The translations under genes and the position numbers were made by a program. The notes beneath the pieces are model-generated. The model searched no databases. It was given only the letters and a program-made list of their open reading frames with translations, and was not told the origin of the DNA. DNA of 64,000 nt from Pontederia crassipes (taxonomy: Eukaryota > Streptophyta > Magnoliopsida > Commelinales > Pontederiaceae), in contig CM060197.1 in assembly GCA_030549335.1 (NCBI GenBank), positions 17,248,501 through 17,312,500 of the forward strand, in the 5' to 3' direction. This document shows, piece after piece, positions 11,674 to 25,397 of the stretch; the stretch's first letter is position 1; each line of letters opens with the position of its first letter.

Positions 11674-14344
11674 AAAGATAACGCTCTTAGGGATTAGAGT
11701 CTTAGAGTTAGGTTCAAAGCTATAAGTTATAGATACTTATGACAACCTTTGGGTGTCCTAAGAGGTGATAGATCTTTAGAACTTTAACTCTATTTCAAAC
11801 CGAAGTTGAACCGTTACAATCAAAGATAACGCTCTTAGGGATTAGAGTCGTAGAGTTAGGTTCAAAGCTATAGGTTATAGATACTTATGACAACCTTTGG
11901 GTGTCCAAAGAGGTGATAGATCTTTAGAACTTTAACTCTATTTCAAACCGAAGTTGAACCGTTACAATCAAAGATAACGCTCTTAGGGATTGGAGTCTTA
12001 GAGTTAGGTTCAAAGCTATAAGTTATAGATACTTATGACAACCTTTGGGTGTCCTAAGAGGTGATAGATCTTTAGAACTTTAACTCTATTTCAAACCAAA
12101 GTTGAACCGTTACAATCAAAGATAACGCTCTTAGGGATTAGAGTCTTAGAGTTAGGTTCAAAGCTATAAGTTATAGATACTTATTACAACCTTTGGGTGT
12201 CCTAAGAGGTGATAGATCTTTAGAACTTTAACTCTATTTCAAACCGAATTTGAACCGTTACAATCAAAGATAACGCTCTTGGGGATTAGAGTCTTAGAGT
12301 TAGGTTCAAAGCTATAAGTTATAGATACTTATGACAACCTTTGGGTGTCCTAAGAGGTGATAGATCTTTAGAACTTTAACTCTATTTCAAACCGAAGTTG
12401 AACCATTACAATCAAAGATAATGCTCTTAGGGATTAGAGTCTTAGAGTTAGGTTCAAAGCTATAAGTTATAGATACTTATGACAACCTTTGGGTGTCCTA
12501 AGAGGTGATAGATCTTTAGAACTTTAACTCTATTTCAAACCGAAGTTGAACCGTTACAATCAAAGATAACGCTCATAGGGATTAGAGTCTTAGAGTTAGG
12601 TTCAAAGCTATAAGTTATAGATACTTATTACAACCTTTGGGTGTCCTAAGAGGTGATAGATCTTTAGAACTTTAACTCTATTTCAAACCGAAGTTGAACC
12701 GTTACAATCAAAGGTAACGCTCTTAGGGATTAGAGTCTTAGAGTTAGGTTCAAAGCTATAAGTTATAGATACTTATGACAACCTTTGGGTGTCCTAAGAG
12801 GTGATAGATCTTTAGAACTTTAACTCTATTTCAAACCGAAGTTGAACCGTTACAATCAAAGATAACGCTCTGAGGGATTAGAGTCTTACAGTTAGGTTCA
12901 AAGCTATAAGTTATAGATACTTATTACAACCTTTGGGTGTCCTAAGAGGAGATAGATCTTTAGAACTTTAACTCTATTTCAAACCGAAGTTGAACCGTTA
13001 CAATCAAAGATAACGCTCTTAGGGATTAGAGTCTTAGAGTTAGGTTCAAAGCTATATGTTATAGATACTTATTACAACCTTTGGGTGTGCTAAGAGGTGA
13101 TAGATCTTTAGAACTTTAATTCTATTTCAAACCGAAGTTGAACTGTTACAATCAAAGATAACGCTCTTAGGGATTAGAGACTTAGAGTTAGGTTCAAAGC
13201 TATAAGTTACAGATACTTATTACAACCTTTGGGTGTCCTAAGAGGTGATAGATCTTTAGAACTTTAACTCTATTTCAAACCGAAGTTGAACCGTTACAAT
13301 CAAAGATAACGCTCTTAGGGATTAGAGTCTTAGAGTTAGGTTCAAAGTTATAAGTTATAGATACTTATGACAACCTTTGGGTGTCTAAGAGGTGATAGAT
13401 CTTTAGAACTTTAACTCTATTTCAAACCGAAGTTGAACCGTTACAATCAAAGATAACGCTTTTATGGATTAGAGTCTTAGAGTTAGGTTCAAAGCTATAA
13501 GTTATAGATACTTATTACAACCTTTGGGTGTCCTAAGAGGTGATAGATCTTTAGAACTTTAACTCTATTTCAAACCGAAGTTGAACCGTTACAATCAAAG
13601 ATAACGCTCTTAGGGATTAGAGTCTTAGAGTTAGGTTCAAAGCTATAAGTTATAGATACTTATGACAACCTTTGAGTGTCCTAAGAGGTGATAGATCTTT
13701 AGAACTTTAACTCTATTTCAAACCGAAGTTGAACCGTTACAATCAAAGATAACGCTCTTAGGGATTAGAGTCTTAGAGTTAGGTTCAAAGCTATAAGTTA
13801 TAGATACTTATGACAACCTTTGGGTGTCCTAAGAGGTGATAGATCTTTAGAACTTTAACTCTATTTCAAACCGAAGTTGAACCGTTACAATCAAAGATAA
13901 CGCTCATAGGGATTAGAGTCTTAGAGTTAGGTTCAAAGCTATAAGTTATAGATACTTATTACAACCTTTGGGTGTCCTAAGAGGTGATAGATCTTTAGAA
14001 CTTTAACTCTATTTCAAACCGAAGTTGAACCGTTACAATCAAAGATAACGCTCTTAGGGATTAGAGTCTTAGAGTTAGGTTCAAAGCTATAAGTTATAGA
14101 TACTTATGACAACCTTTGAGTGTCCTAAGAGGTGATAGATCTTTAGAACTTTAACTCTATTTCAAACCGAAGTTGAACCGTTACAATCAAAGATAACGCT
14201 CTTAGGGATTAGAGTCTTAGAGTTAGGTTCAAAGCTATAAGTTATAGATACTTATGACAACCTTTGGGTGTCCTAAGAGGTGATAGATCTTTAGAACTTT
14301 AACTCTATTTCAAACCGAAGTTGAACCGTTACAATCAAAGATAA
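11674..14344 (+). repeat. Block A, copy 2 (about 18 monomers)
   Basis: The second copy of the 8715-11385 segment, with the same ordered markers from GTCGTAGAG (11850) to TTTGAGTG (14115). Differences I noticed include CAAAGCTATAGG in place of CAAGGCTATAGG, GAACTGTTAC near 13141 and GCTTTTATGG near 13459. About two monomers (11386-11673), carrying AACACTC, CTTTTGAC and a first GTCGTAGAG, lie between the copies. From about 11280 to 13455 this region also matches 19693-21868 at an offset of 8413 bp (57 monomers). Confidence 0.85.
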
Positions 14345-14490
14345 CGCTCTTAGGGATTAGAGTCTTAGAGTTAGGTTCAAAGCTATAAGTTATAGATACT
14401 TATTACAACCTTTGGGTGTCCTAAGAGGTGATAGATCTTTAGAACTTTAATTCTATTTCAAACCGAAGTTGAACCGTTACAATCAAAGAT
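13600..14490 (+). repeat. Tandem 3-monomer (444-bp) duplication
   Basis: TTTGAGTGTCC occurs at 13671 and again at 14115, exactly 444 bp (3 x 148) apart, followed each time by a standard G-type unit. In block A copy 1 the corresponding marker occurs once at 11156. The first occurrence therefore looks like a local three-unit change specific to this copy. Boundaries are approximate. Confidence 0.55.
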
Positions 14491-15219
14491 AACGCTCTTA
14501 GGGATTAGAGACTTAGAGTTAGGTTCAAAGCTATAAGTTATAGATACTTATTACAACCTTTGGGTGTCCTAAGAGGTGATAGATCTTTAGAACTTTAACT
14601 CTATTTCAAACCGAAGTTGAACCGTTACAATCAAAGATAACGCTCTTAGGGATTAGAGTCTTAGAGTTAGGTTCAAAGCTATAAGTTATAGATACTTATG
14701 ACAACCTTTGGGTGTCTAAGAGGTGATAGATCTTTAGAACTTTAACTCTATTTCAAACCGAAGTTGAACCGTTACAATCAAAGATAACGCTCTTAGGGAT
14801 TAGAGTCTTAGAGTTAGGTTCAAAGCTATAAGTTATAGATACTTATTACAACCTTTGGGTGTCCTAAGAGGTGATAGATCTTTAGAACTTTAACTCTATT
14901 TCAAACCGAAGTTGAACCGTTACAATCAAAGATAACGCTCTTAGGGATTAGAGTCTTAGGGTTAGGTTCAAAGCTATAAGTTATAGATACTTATGACAAC
15001 CTTTGGGTGTCCTAAGAGGTGATAGATCTTTAGAACTTTAACTCTATTTCAAACCGAAGTTGAACCGTTACAATCAAAGATAACGCTCTTAGGGATTAGA
15101 GTCTTAGAGTTAGGTTCAAAGCTATAAGTTATAGATACTTATTACAACCTTTTGGTGTCCTAAGAGGAGATAGATCTTTAGAACTATAACTCTATTTCAA
15201 ACCGAAGTTGAACCGTTAC

Positions 15220-15359
15220 AATCAAAGATAACGCTCTTAGGGATTAGAGTTAGGTTCAAAGCTATAAGTTATAGATACTTATGACAACCTTTGGGTGTCC
15301 TAAGAGGTGATAGATCTTTAGAACTTTAACTCTATTTCAAACCGAAGTTGAACCGTTAC
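15220..15359 (+). repeat. 140-bp monomer (8-bp deletion), copy 2
   Basis: Same deletion as at 7980, preceded by the GAGGAGATAG / AACTATAAC unit, which here also has CCTTTTGGTG. It lies 7240 bp after copy 1, which is 49 monomers minus the 12 deleted bases I count between them. Confidence 0.92.
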
Positions 15360-18300
15360 AATCAAAGATAACGCTCTTAGGGATTAGAGTCTTAGAGTTA
15401 GGTTCAAAGCTATAAGTTATAGATACTTATTACAACCTTTGGGTGTCCTAAGAGGTGATAGATCTTTAGAACTTTAACTCTATTTCAAACCGAAGTTGAA
15501 CCGTTACAATCAAAGATAACGCTCTAAGGGATTAGAGTCTTAGAGTTAGGTTCAAAGCTATAAGTTATAGATACTTATGACAACCTTTGGGTGTCTAAGA
15601 GGTGATAGATCTTTAGAACTTTAACTCTATTTCAAACCGAAGTTGAACCGTTACAATCAAAGATAACGCTCTTAGGGATTAGAGTCTTAGAGTTAGGTTC
15701 AAAGCTATAAGTTATAGATACTTATTACAACCTTTGGGTGTCCTAAGAGGTGATAGATCTTTAGAACTTTAGCTCTATTTCAAACCGAAGTTGAACCGTT
15801 ACAATCAAAGATAACGCTCTTAGGGATTAGAGTCTTAGAGTTAGGTTCAAAGCTATAAGTTATAGATACTTATGACAACCTTTGGGTGTCCTAAGAGGTG
15901 ATAGATCTTTAGAACTTTAACTCTATTTCAAACCGAAGTTGAACCGTTACAATCAAAGATAACGCTCTTAGGGATTAGAGTCTTAGAGTTAGGTTCAAAG
16001 CTATAAGTTATAGATACTTATGACAACCTTTGGGTGTCTAAGAGGTGATAGATCTTTAGAACTTTAACTCTATTTCAAACCGAAGTTGAACCGTTACAAT
16101 CAAAGATAACGCTCTTAGGGATTAGAGTCTTAGAGTTAGGTTCAAAGCTATAAGTTATAGATACTTATTACAACCTTTGGGTGTCCTAAGAGGTGATAGA
16201 TCTTTAGAACTTTAACTCTATTTCAAACCGAAGTTGAACCGTTACAATCAAAGATAACCCTCTTAGGGATTAGAGTCTTAGAGTTAGGTTCAAAGCTATA
16301 AGTTATAGATACTTATGACAACCTTTGGGTGTCCTAAGAGGTGATAGATCTTTAGAACTTTAACTCTATTTCAAACCGAAGTTGAACCGTTACAATCAAA
16401 GATAACGCTCTTAGGGATTAGAGTCTTAGAGTTAGGTTCAAAGCTATAAGTTATAGATACTTATGACAACCTTTGGGTGTCCTAAGAGGTGATAGATCTT
16501 TAGAACTTTAACTCTATTTCAAACCGAAGTTGAACCGTTACAATCAAAGATAACGCTCTTAGGGATTAGAGTCTTAGAGTTAGGTTCAAAGCTATAAGTT
16601 ATAGATACTTATTACAACCTTTGGGTGTCCTAAGAGGTGATAGATCTTTAGAACTTTAACTCTATTTCAAACCGAAGTTGAACCGTTACAATCAAAGATA
16701 ACGCTCTTAGGGATTAGAGTCTTAGAGTTAGGTTCAAAGCTATAAGTTATAGATACTTATGACAACCTTTGGGTGTCTAAGAGGTGATAGATCTTTAGAA
16801 CTTTAACTCTATTTCAAACCGAAGTTGAACCGTTACAATCAAAGATAACGCTCTTAGGGATTAGAGTCTTAGAGTTAGGTTCAAAGCTATAAGTTATAGA
16901 TACTTATTACAACCTTTGGGTGTCCTAAGAGGTGATAGATCTTTAGAACTTTAACTCTATTTCAAACCGAAGTTGAACCGTTACAATCAAAGATAACGCT
17001 CTTAGGGATTAGAGTCTTAGAGTTAGGTTCAAAGCTATAAGTTATAGATACTTATGACAACCTTTGGGTGTCCTAAGAGGTGATAGATCTTTAAAACTTT
17101 AACTCTATTTCAAACCGAAGTTGAACCGTTACAATCAAAGATAACGCTCTTAGGGATTAGAGTCTTAGAGTTAGGTTCAAAGCTATAAGTTATAGATACT
17201 TATGACAACCTTTGGGTGTCCTAAGAGGTGATAGATCTTTAGAACTTTAACTCTATTTCAAACCGAAGTTGAACCGTTACAATCAAAGATAACGCTCATA
17301 GGGATTAGAGTCTTAGAGTTAGGTTCAAAGCTATAAGTTATAGATACTTATGACAACCTTTGGGTGTCCTAAGAGGTGATAGATCTTTAGAACTTTAACT
17401 CTATTTCAAACCGAAGTTGAACCATTACAATCAAAGATAATGCTCTTAGGGATTAGAGTCTTAGAGTTAGGTTCAAAGCTATAAGTTATAGATACTTATG
17501 ACAACCTTTGGGTGTCCTAAGAGGTGATAGATCTTTAGAACTTTAACTCTATTTCAAACCGAAGTTGAACCGTTACAATCAAAGATAACGCTCATAGGGA
17601 TTAGAGTCTTAGAGTTAGGTTCAAAGCTATAAGTTATAGATACTTATTACAACCTTTGGGTGTCCTAAGAGGTGATAGATCTTTAGAACTTTAACTCTAT
17701 TTCAAACCGAAGTTGAACCGTTACAATCAAAGATAACGCTCTTAGGGATTAGAGTCTTAGAGTTAGGTTCAAAGCTATAAGTTATAGATACTTATGACAA
17801 CCTTTGGGTGTCCTAAGAGGTGATAGATCTTTAGAACTTTAACTCTATTTCAAACCGAAGTTGAACCGTTACAATCAAAGATAACGCTCTTAGGGATTAG
17901 AGTCTTAGAGTTAGGTTCAAAGCTATAAGTTATAGATACTTATTACAACCTTTGGGTGTCTAAGAGGTGATAGATCTTTAGAACTTTAACTCTATTTCAA
18001 ACCGAAGTTGAACCGTTACAATCAAAGATAACGCTCTTAGGGATTAGAGTCTTAGAGTTAGGTTCAAAGCTATAAGTTATAGATACTTATTACAACCTTT
18101 GGGTGTCCTAAGAGGTGATAGATCTTTAGAACTTTAACTCTATTTCAAACCGAAGTTGAACCGTTACAATCAAAGATAACGCTCTTAGGGATTAGAGTCT
18201 TAGAGTTAGGTTCAAAGCTATAAGTTATAGATACTTATGACAACCTTTGGGTGTCCTAAGAGGTGATAGATCTTTAGAACTTTAACTCTATTTCAAACCG

Positions 18301-18463
18301 AAGTTGAACCGTTACAATCAAAGATAACGCTCTTAGGGATTAGAGTCTTAGAGTTAGGTTCAAAGCTATAAGTTATAGATACTTATTACAACCTTTGGGT
18401 GTCCTAAGAGGAGATAGATCTTTAGAACTATAACTCTATTTCAAACCGAAGTTGAACCGTTAC

Positions 18464-18603
18464 AATCAAAGATAACGCTCTTAGGGATTAGAGTTAGGTT
18501 CAAAGCTATAAGTTATAGATACTTATGACAACCTTTGGGTGTCCTAAGAGGTGATAGATCTTTAGAACTTTAACTCTATTTCAAACCGAAGTTGAACCGT
18601 TAC
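18464..18603 (+). repeat. 140-bp monomer (8-bp deletion), copy 3
   Basis: Marker unit of block B copy 1, with the GAGGAGATAG / AACTATAAC unit before it. Its counterpart in copy 2 is exactly 6794 bp downstream. Confidence 0.92.
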
Positions 18604-21600
18604 AATCAAAGATAACGCTCTTAGGGATTAGAGTCTTAGAGTTAGGTTCAAAGCTATAAGTTATAGATACTTATTACAACCTTTGGGTGTCCTAAGAGGT
18701 GATAGATCTTTAGAACTTTAACTCTATTTCAAACCGAAGTTGAACCGTTACAATCAAAGATAACGCTCTTAGGGATTAGAGTCTTAGAGTTAGGTTCAAA
18801 GCTATAAGTTATAGATACTTATGACAACCTTTGGGTGTCTAAGAGGTGATAGATCTTTAGAACTTTAACTCTATTTCAAACCGAAGTTGAACCGTTACAA
18901 TCAAAGATAACGCTCTTAGGGATTAGAGTCTTAGAGTTAGGTTCAAAGCTATAAGTTATAGATACTTATTACAACCTTTGGGTGTCCTAAGAGGTGATAG
19001 ATCTTTAGAACTTTAACTCTATTTCAAACCGAAGTTGAACCGTTACAATCAAAGATAACGCTCTTAGGGATTAGAGTCTTAGAGTTAGGTTCAAAGCTAT
19101 AAGTTATAGATACTTATGACAACCTTTGGGTGTCCTAAGAGGTGATAGATCTTTAGAACTTTAACTCTATTTCAAACCGAAGTTGAACCGTTACAATCAA
19201 AGATAACGCTCTTAGGGATTAGAGTCTTAGAGTTAGGTTCAAAGCTATAAGTTATAGATACTTATGACAACCTTTGGGTGTCCTAAGAGGTGATAGATCT
19301 TTAGAACTTTAACTCTATTTCAAACCGAAGTTGAACCGTTACAATCAAAGATAACGCTCATAGGGATTAGAGTCTTAGAGTTAGGTTCAAAGCTATAAGT
19401 TATAGATACTTATTACAACCTTTGGGTGTCCTAAGAGGTGATAGATCTTTAGAACTTTAACTCTATTTCAAACCGAAGTTGAACCGTTACAATCAAAGAT
19501 AACGCTCTTAGGGATTAGAGTCTTAGAGTTAGGTTCAAAGCTATAAGTTATAGATACTTATGACAACCTTTGGGTGTCCTAAGAGGTGATAGATCTTTAG
19601 AACTTTAACTCTATTTCAAACCGAAGTTGAACCGTTACAATCAAAGATAACGCTCATAGGGATTAGAGTCTTAGAGTTAGGTTGAAAGCTATAAGTTATA
19701 GATACTTATTACAACCTTTGGGTGTCCTAAGAGGTGATAGATCTTTAGAACTTTAACTCTATTTCAAACCGAAGTTGAACCGTTACAATCAAAGATAACA
19801 CTCTTAGGGATTAGAGTCTTAGAGTTAGGTTCAAAGCTATAAGTTATAGATACTTTTGACAACCTTTGGGTGTCCTAAGAGGAGATAGATCTTTAGAACT
19901 ATAACTCTATTTCAAACCGAAGTTGAACCGTTACAATCAAAGATAACGCTCTTAGGGATTAGAGTCGTAGAGTTAGGTTCAAAGCTATAAGTTATAGATA
20001 CTTATGACAACCTTTGGGTGTCCTAAGAGGTGATAGATTTTTAGAACTTTAACTCTATTTCAAACCGAAGTTGAACCGTTACAATCAAAGATAACGCTCT
20101 TAGGGATTAGAGTCTTAGAGTTAGGTTCAAAGCTATAAGTTATAGATACTTATGACAACCTTTGGGTGTCCTAAGAGGTGATAGATCTTTAGAACTTTAA
20201 CTCTATTTCAAACCGAAGTTGAACCGTTACAATCAAAGATAACGCTCTTAGGGATTAGAGTCGTAGAGTTAGGTTCAAAGCTATAGGTTATAGATACTTA
20301 TGACAACCTTTGGGTGTCCAAAGAGGTGATAGATCTTTAGAACTTTAACTCTATTTCAAACCGAAGTTGAACCGTTACAATCAAAGATAACGCTCTTAGG
20401 GATTGGAGTCTTAGAGTTAGGTTCAAAGCTATAAGTTATAGATACTTATGACAACCTTTGGGTGTCCTAAGAGGTGATAGATCTTTAGAACTTTAACTCT
20501 ATTTCAAACCAAAGTTGAACCGTTACAATCAAAGATAACGCTCTTAGGGATTAAAGTCTTAGAGTTAGGTTCAAAGCTATAAGTTATAGATACTTATTAC
20601 AACCTTTGGGTGTCCTAAGAGGTGATAGATCTTTAGAACTTTAACTCTATTTCAAACCGAATTTGAACCGTTACAATCAAAGATAACGCTCTTGGGGATT
20701 AGAGTCTTAGAGTTAGGTTCAAAGCTATAAGTTATAGATACTTATGACAACCTTTGGGTGTCCTAAGAGGTGATAGATCTTTAGAACTTTAACTCTATTT
20801 CAAACCGAAGTTGAACCATTACAATCAAAGATAATGCTCTTAGGGATTAGAGTCTTAGAGTTAGGTTCAAAGCTATAAGTTATAGATACTTATGACAACC
20901 TTTGGGTGTCCTAAGAGGTGATAGATCTTTAGAACTTTAACTCTATTTCAAACCGAAGTTGAACCGTTACAATCAAAGATAACGCTCATAGGGATTAGAG
21001 TCTTAGAGTTAGGTTCAAAGCTATAAGTTATAGATACTTATTACAACCTTTGGGTGTCCTAAGAGGTGATAGATCTTTAGAACTTTAACTCTATTTCAAA
21101 CCGAAGTTGAACCGTTACAATCAAAGGTAACGCTCTTAGGGATTAGAGTCTTAGAGTTAGGTTCAAAGCTATAAGTTATAGATACTTATGACAACCTTTG
21201 GGTGTCCTAAGAGGTGATAGATCTTTAGAACTTTAACTCTATTTCAAACCGAAGTTGAACCGTTACAATCAAAGATAACGCTCTGAGGGATTAGAGTCTT
21301 ACAGTTAGGTTCAAAGCTATAAGTTATAGATACTTATTACAACCTTTGGGTGTCCTAAGAGGAGATAGATCTTTAGAACTTTAACTCTATTTCAAACCGA
21401 AGTTGAACCGTTACAATCAAAGATAACGCTCTTAGGGATTAGAGTCTTAGAGTTAGGTTCAAAGCTATATGTTATAGATACTTATTACAACCTTTGGGTG
21501 TGCTAAGAGGTGATAGATCTTTAGAACTTTAATTCTATTTCAAACCGAAGTTGAACCGTTACAATCAAAGATAACGCTCTTAGGGATTAGAGACTTAGAG

Positions 21601-23188
21601 TTAGGTTCAAAGCTATAAGTTACAGATACTTATTACAACCTTTGGGTGTCCTAAGAGGTGATAGATCTTTAGAACTTTAACTCTATTTCAAACCGAAGTT
21701 GAACCGTTACAATCAAAGATAACGCTCTTAGGGATTAGAGTCTTAGAGTTAGGTTCAAAGTTATAAGTTATAGATACTTATGACAACCTTTGGGTGTCTA
21801 AGAGGTGATAGATCTTTAGAACTTTAACTCTATTTCAAACCGAAGTTGAACCGTTACAATCAAAGATAACGCTCTTAGGGATTAGAGTCTTAGAGTTAGG
21901 TTCAAAGCTATAAGTTATAGATACTTATGACAACCTTTGGGTGTCCTAAGAGGTGATAGATCTTTAGAACTTTAACTCTATTTCAAACCGAAGTTGAACC
22001 GTTACAATCAAAGATAACGCTCTTAGGGATTAGAGTCTTAGAGTTAGGTTCAAAGCTATAAGTTATAGATACTTATGACAACCTTTGGGTGTCCTAAGAG
22101 GTGATAGATCTTTAGAACTTTAACTCTATTTCAAACCGAAGTTGAACCGTTACAATCAAAGATAACGCTCTTAGGGATTAGAGTCTTAGAGTTAGGTTCA
22201 AAGCTATAAGTTATAGATACTTATTACAACCTTTGGGTGTCCTAAGAGGTGATAGATCTTTAGAACTTTAATTCTATTTCAAACCGAAGTTGAACCGTTA
22301 CAATCAAAGATAACGCTCTTAGGGATTAGAGACTTAGAGTTAGGTTCAAAGCTATAACTTATAGATACTTATTACAACCTTTGGGTGTCCTAAGAGGTGA
22401 TAGATCTTTAGAACTTTAACTCTATTTCAAACCGAAGTTGAACCGTTACAATCAAAGATAACGCTCTTAGGGATTAGAGTCTTAGAGTTAGATTCAAAGC
22501 TATAAGTTATAGATACTTATGACAACCTTTGGGTGTCTAAGAGGTGATAGATCTTTAGAACTTTAACTCTATTTCAAACCGAAGTTGAACCGTTACAATC
22601 AAAGATAACGCTCTTAGGGATTAGAGTCTTAGAGTTAGGTTCAAAGCTATAAGTTATAGATACTTATTACAACCTTTGGGTGTCCTAAGAGGTGATAGAT
22701 CTTTAGAACTTTAACTCTATTTCAAACCGAAGTTGAACCGTTACAATCAAAGATAACGCTCTTAGGGATTAGAGTCTTAGGGTTAGGTTCAAAGCTATAA
22801 GTTATAGATACTTATGACAACCTTTGGGTGTCCTAAGAGGTGATAGATCTTTAGAACTTTAACTCTATTTCAAACCGAAGTTGAACCGTTACAATCAAAG
22901 ATAACGCTCTTAGGGATTAGAGTCTTAGAGTTAGGTTCAAAGCTATAAGTTATAGATACTTATGACAACCTTTGGGTGTCCTAAGAGGAGATAGATCTTT
23001 AGAACTTTAACTCTATTTCAAACTGAAGTTGAACCGTTACAATCAAAGATAACGCTCTTAGGGATTAGAGTCTTAGAGTTAGGTTCAAAGCTATAAGTTA
23101 TAGATACTTATTACAACCTTTGGGTGTCCTAAGAGGTGATAGATCTTTAGAACTTTAACTCTATTTCAAACCGAAGTTGAACCGTTAC

Positions 23189-23334
23189 AATCAAAGATAA
23201 CGCTCTTAGGGATTAGAGTCTTAGAGTTAGGTTCAAAGCTATAAGTTATAGATACTTTTGACAACCTTTGGGTGTCCTAAGAGGTGATAGATCTTTAGAA
23301 CTTTAACTCTATTTCAAACCGAAGTTGCCGTTAC
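23189..23334 (+). repeat. 146-bp monomer with a 2-bp deletion
   Basis: GTTGCCG replaces GTTGAACCG near 23326, removing two A residues at monomer positions 140-141. The unit also carries CTTTTGAC. I saw no other copy of this deletion, although it lies inside a duplicated block, so it arose after the duplication or was lost from the other copy. Confidence 0.85.
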
Positions 23335-25257
23335 AATCAAAGATAACGCTCTTAGGGATTAGAGTCTTAGAGTTAGGTTCAAAGCTATAAGTTATAGATA
23401 CTTATGACAACCTTTGGGTGTCCTAAGAGGTGATAGATCTTTAGAACTTTAACTCTATTTCAAACCGAAGTTGAACCGTTACAATCAAAGATAACGCTCA
23501 TAGGGATTAGAGTCTTAGAGTTAGGTTCAAAGCTATAAGTTATAGATACTTATGACAACCTTTGGGTGTCCTAAGAGGTGATAGATCTTTAGAACTTTAA
23601 CTCTATTTCAAACTGAAGTTGAACCGTTACAATCAAAGATAACGCTCTTAGGGATTAGGGTCGTAGAGTTAGGTTCAAAGCTATAAGTTATAGATACTTA
23701 TTACAACCTTTGGGTGTCCAAAGAGGTGATAGATCTTTAGAACTTTAACTCTATTTCAAACCGAAGTTGAACCGTTACAATCAAAGATAACGCTCTTAGG
23801 GATTGGAGTCTTAGAGTTAGGTTCAAAGCTATAAGTTATAGATACTTATGACAACCTTTGGGTGTCCTAAGAGGTGATAGATCTTTAGAACTTTAACTCT
23901 ATTTCAAACCGAAGTTGAACCGTTACAATCAAAGATAACGCTCTTAGGGATTAGAGTCTTAGAGTTAGGTTCAAAGCTATAAGTTATAGATACTTATTAC
24001 AACCTTTGGGTGTCCTAAGAGGTGATAGATCTTTAGAACTTTAACTCTATTTCAAACCGAATTTGAACCGTTACAATCAAAGATAACGCTCTTGGGGATT
24101 AGAGTCTTAGAGTTAGGTTCAAAGCTATAAGTTATAGATACTTATGACAACCTTTGGGTGTCCTAAGAGGTGATAGATCTTTAGAACTTTAACTCTATTT
24201 CAAACCGAAGTTGAACCATTACAATCAAAGATAACGCTCTTAGGGATTAGAGTCTTAGAGTTAGGTTCAAAGCTATAAGTTATAGATACTTATGACAACC
24301 TTTGGGTGTCCTAAGAGGTGATAGATCTTTAGAACTTTAACTCTATTTCAAACCGAAGTTGAACCGTTACAATCAAAGATAACGCTCATAGGGATTAGAG
24401 TCTTAGAGTTAGGTTCAAAGCTATAAGTTATAGATACTTATTACAACCTTTGGGTGTCCTAAGAGGTGATAGATCTTTAGAACTTTAACTCTATTTCAAA
24501 CCGAAGTTGAACCGTTACAATCAAAGATAACCCTCTTAGGGATTAGAGTCTTAGAGTTAGGTTCAAAGCTATAAGTTATAGATACTTATGACAACCTTTG
24601 GGTGTCCTAAGAGGTGATAGATCTTTAGAACTTTAACTCTATTTCAAACCGAAGTTGAACCGTTACAATCAAAGATAACGCTCTTAGGGATTAGAGTCTT
24701 AGAGTTAGGTTCAAAGCTATAAGTTATAGATACTTATTACAACCTTTGGGTGTCTAAGAGGTGATAGATCTTTAGAACTTTAACTCTATTTCAAACCGAA
24801 GTTGAACCGTTACAATCAAAGATAACGCTCTTAGGGATTAGAGTCTTAGAGTTAGGTTCAAAGCTATAAGTTATAGATACTTATTACAACCTTTGGGTGT
24901 CCTAAGAGGTGATAGATCTTTAGAACTTTAACTCTATTTCAAACCGAAGTTGAACCGTTACAATCAAAGATAACGCTCTTAGGGATTAGAGTCTTAGAGT
25001 TAGGTTCAAAGCTATAAGTTATAGATACTTATGACAACCTTTGGGTGTCCTAAGAGGTGATAGATCTTTAGAACTTTAACTCTATTTCAAACCGAAGTTG
25101 AACCGTTACAATCAAAGATAACGCTCTTAGGGATTAGAGTCTTAGAGTTAGGTTCAAAGCTATAAGTTATAGATACTTATTACAACCTTTGGGTGTCCTA
25201 AGAGGAGATAGATCTTTAGAACTATAACTCTATTTCAAACCGAAGTTGAACCGTTAC

Positions 25258-25397
25258 AATCAAAGATAACGCTCTTAGGGATTAGAGTTAGGTTCAAAGC
25301 TATAAGTTATAGATACTTATGACAACCTTTGGGTGTCCTAAGAGGTGATAGATCTTTAGAACTTTAACTCTATTTCAAACCGAAGTTGAACCGTTAC
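25258..25397 (+). repeat. 140-bp monomer (8-bp deletion), copy 4
   Basis: Counterpart of the unit at 18464, with the same preceding marker unit and an offset of 6794 bp. Confidence 0.92.

Larger units (their letters stand above)
17740..24533 (+). repeat. Higher-order repeat B, copy 1 (46 monomers, 6794 bp)
   Basis: A 46-unit block whose markers recur 6794 bp downstream: the 1-bp-deleted unit at 17961, the 140-bp unit at 18464, GTTGAAAG near 19683, AACACTC / CTTTTGAC near 19800-19856, GTCGTAGAG at 19967 and 20263, AGATTTTTAG near 20037, and the full cassette to CTATATG at 21465. The period is 46 x 148 minus 14, and the 14 bases are accounted for by the 8-bp deletion, four 1-bp deletions and a 2-bp deletion at about 23327. 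Near 17.4 kb the match to copy 2 decays, so the left edge is approximate. Confidence 0.82.

Noticed and set aside
14956-14966. True interstitial telomere
   Set aside because: The longest telomeric match is TTAGGGTTAGG, under two repeat units; it arises from a single substitution within the monomer.
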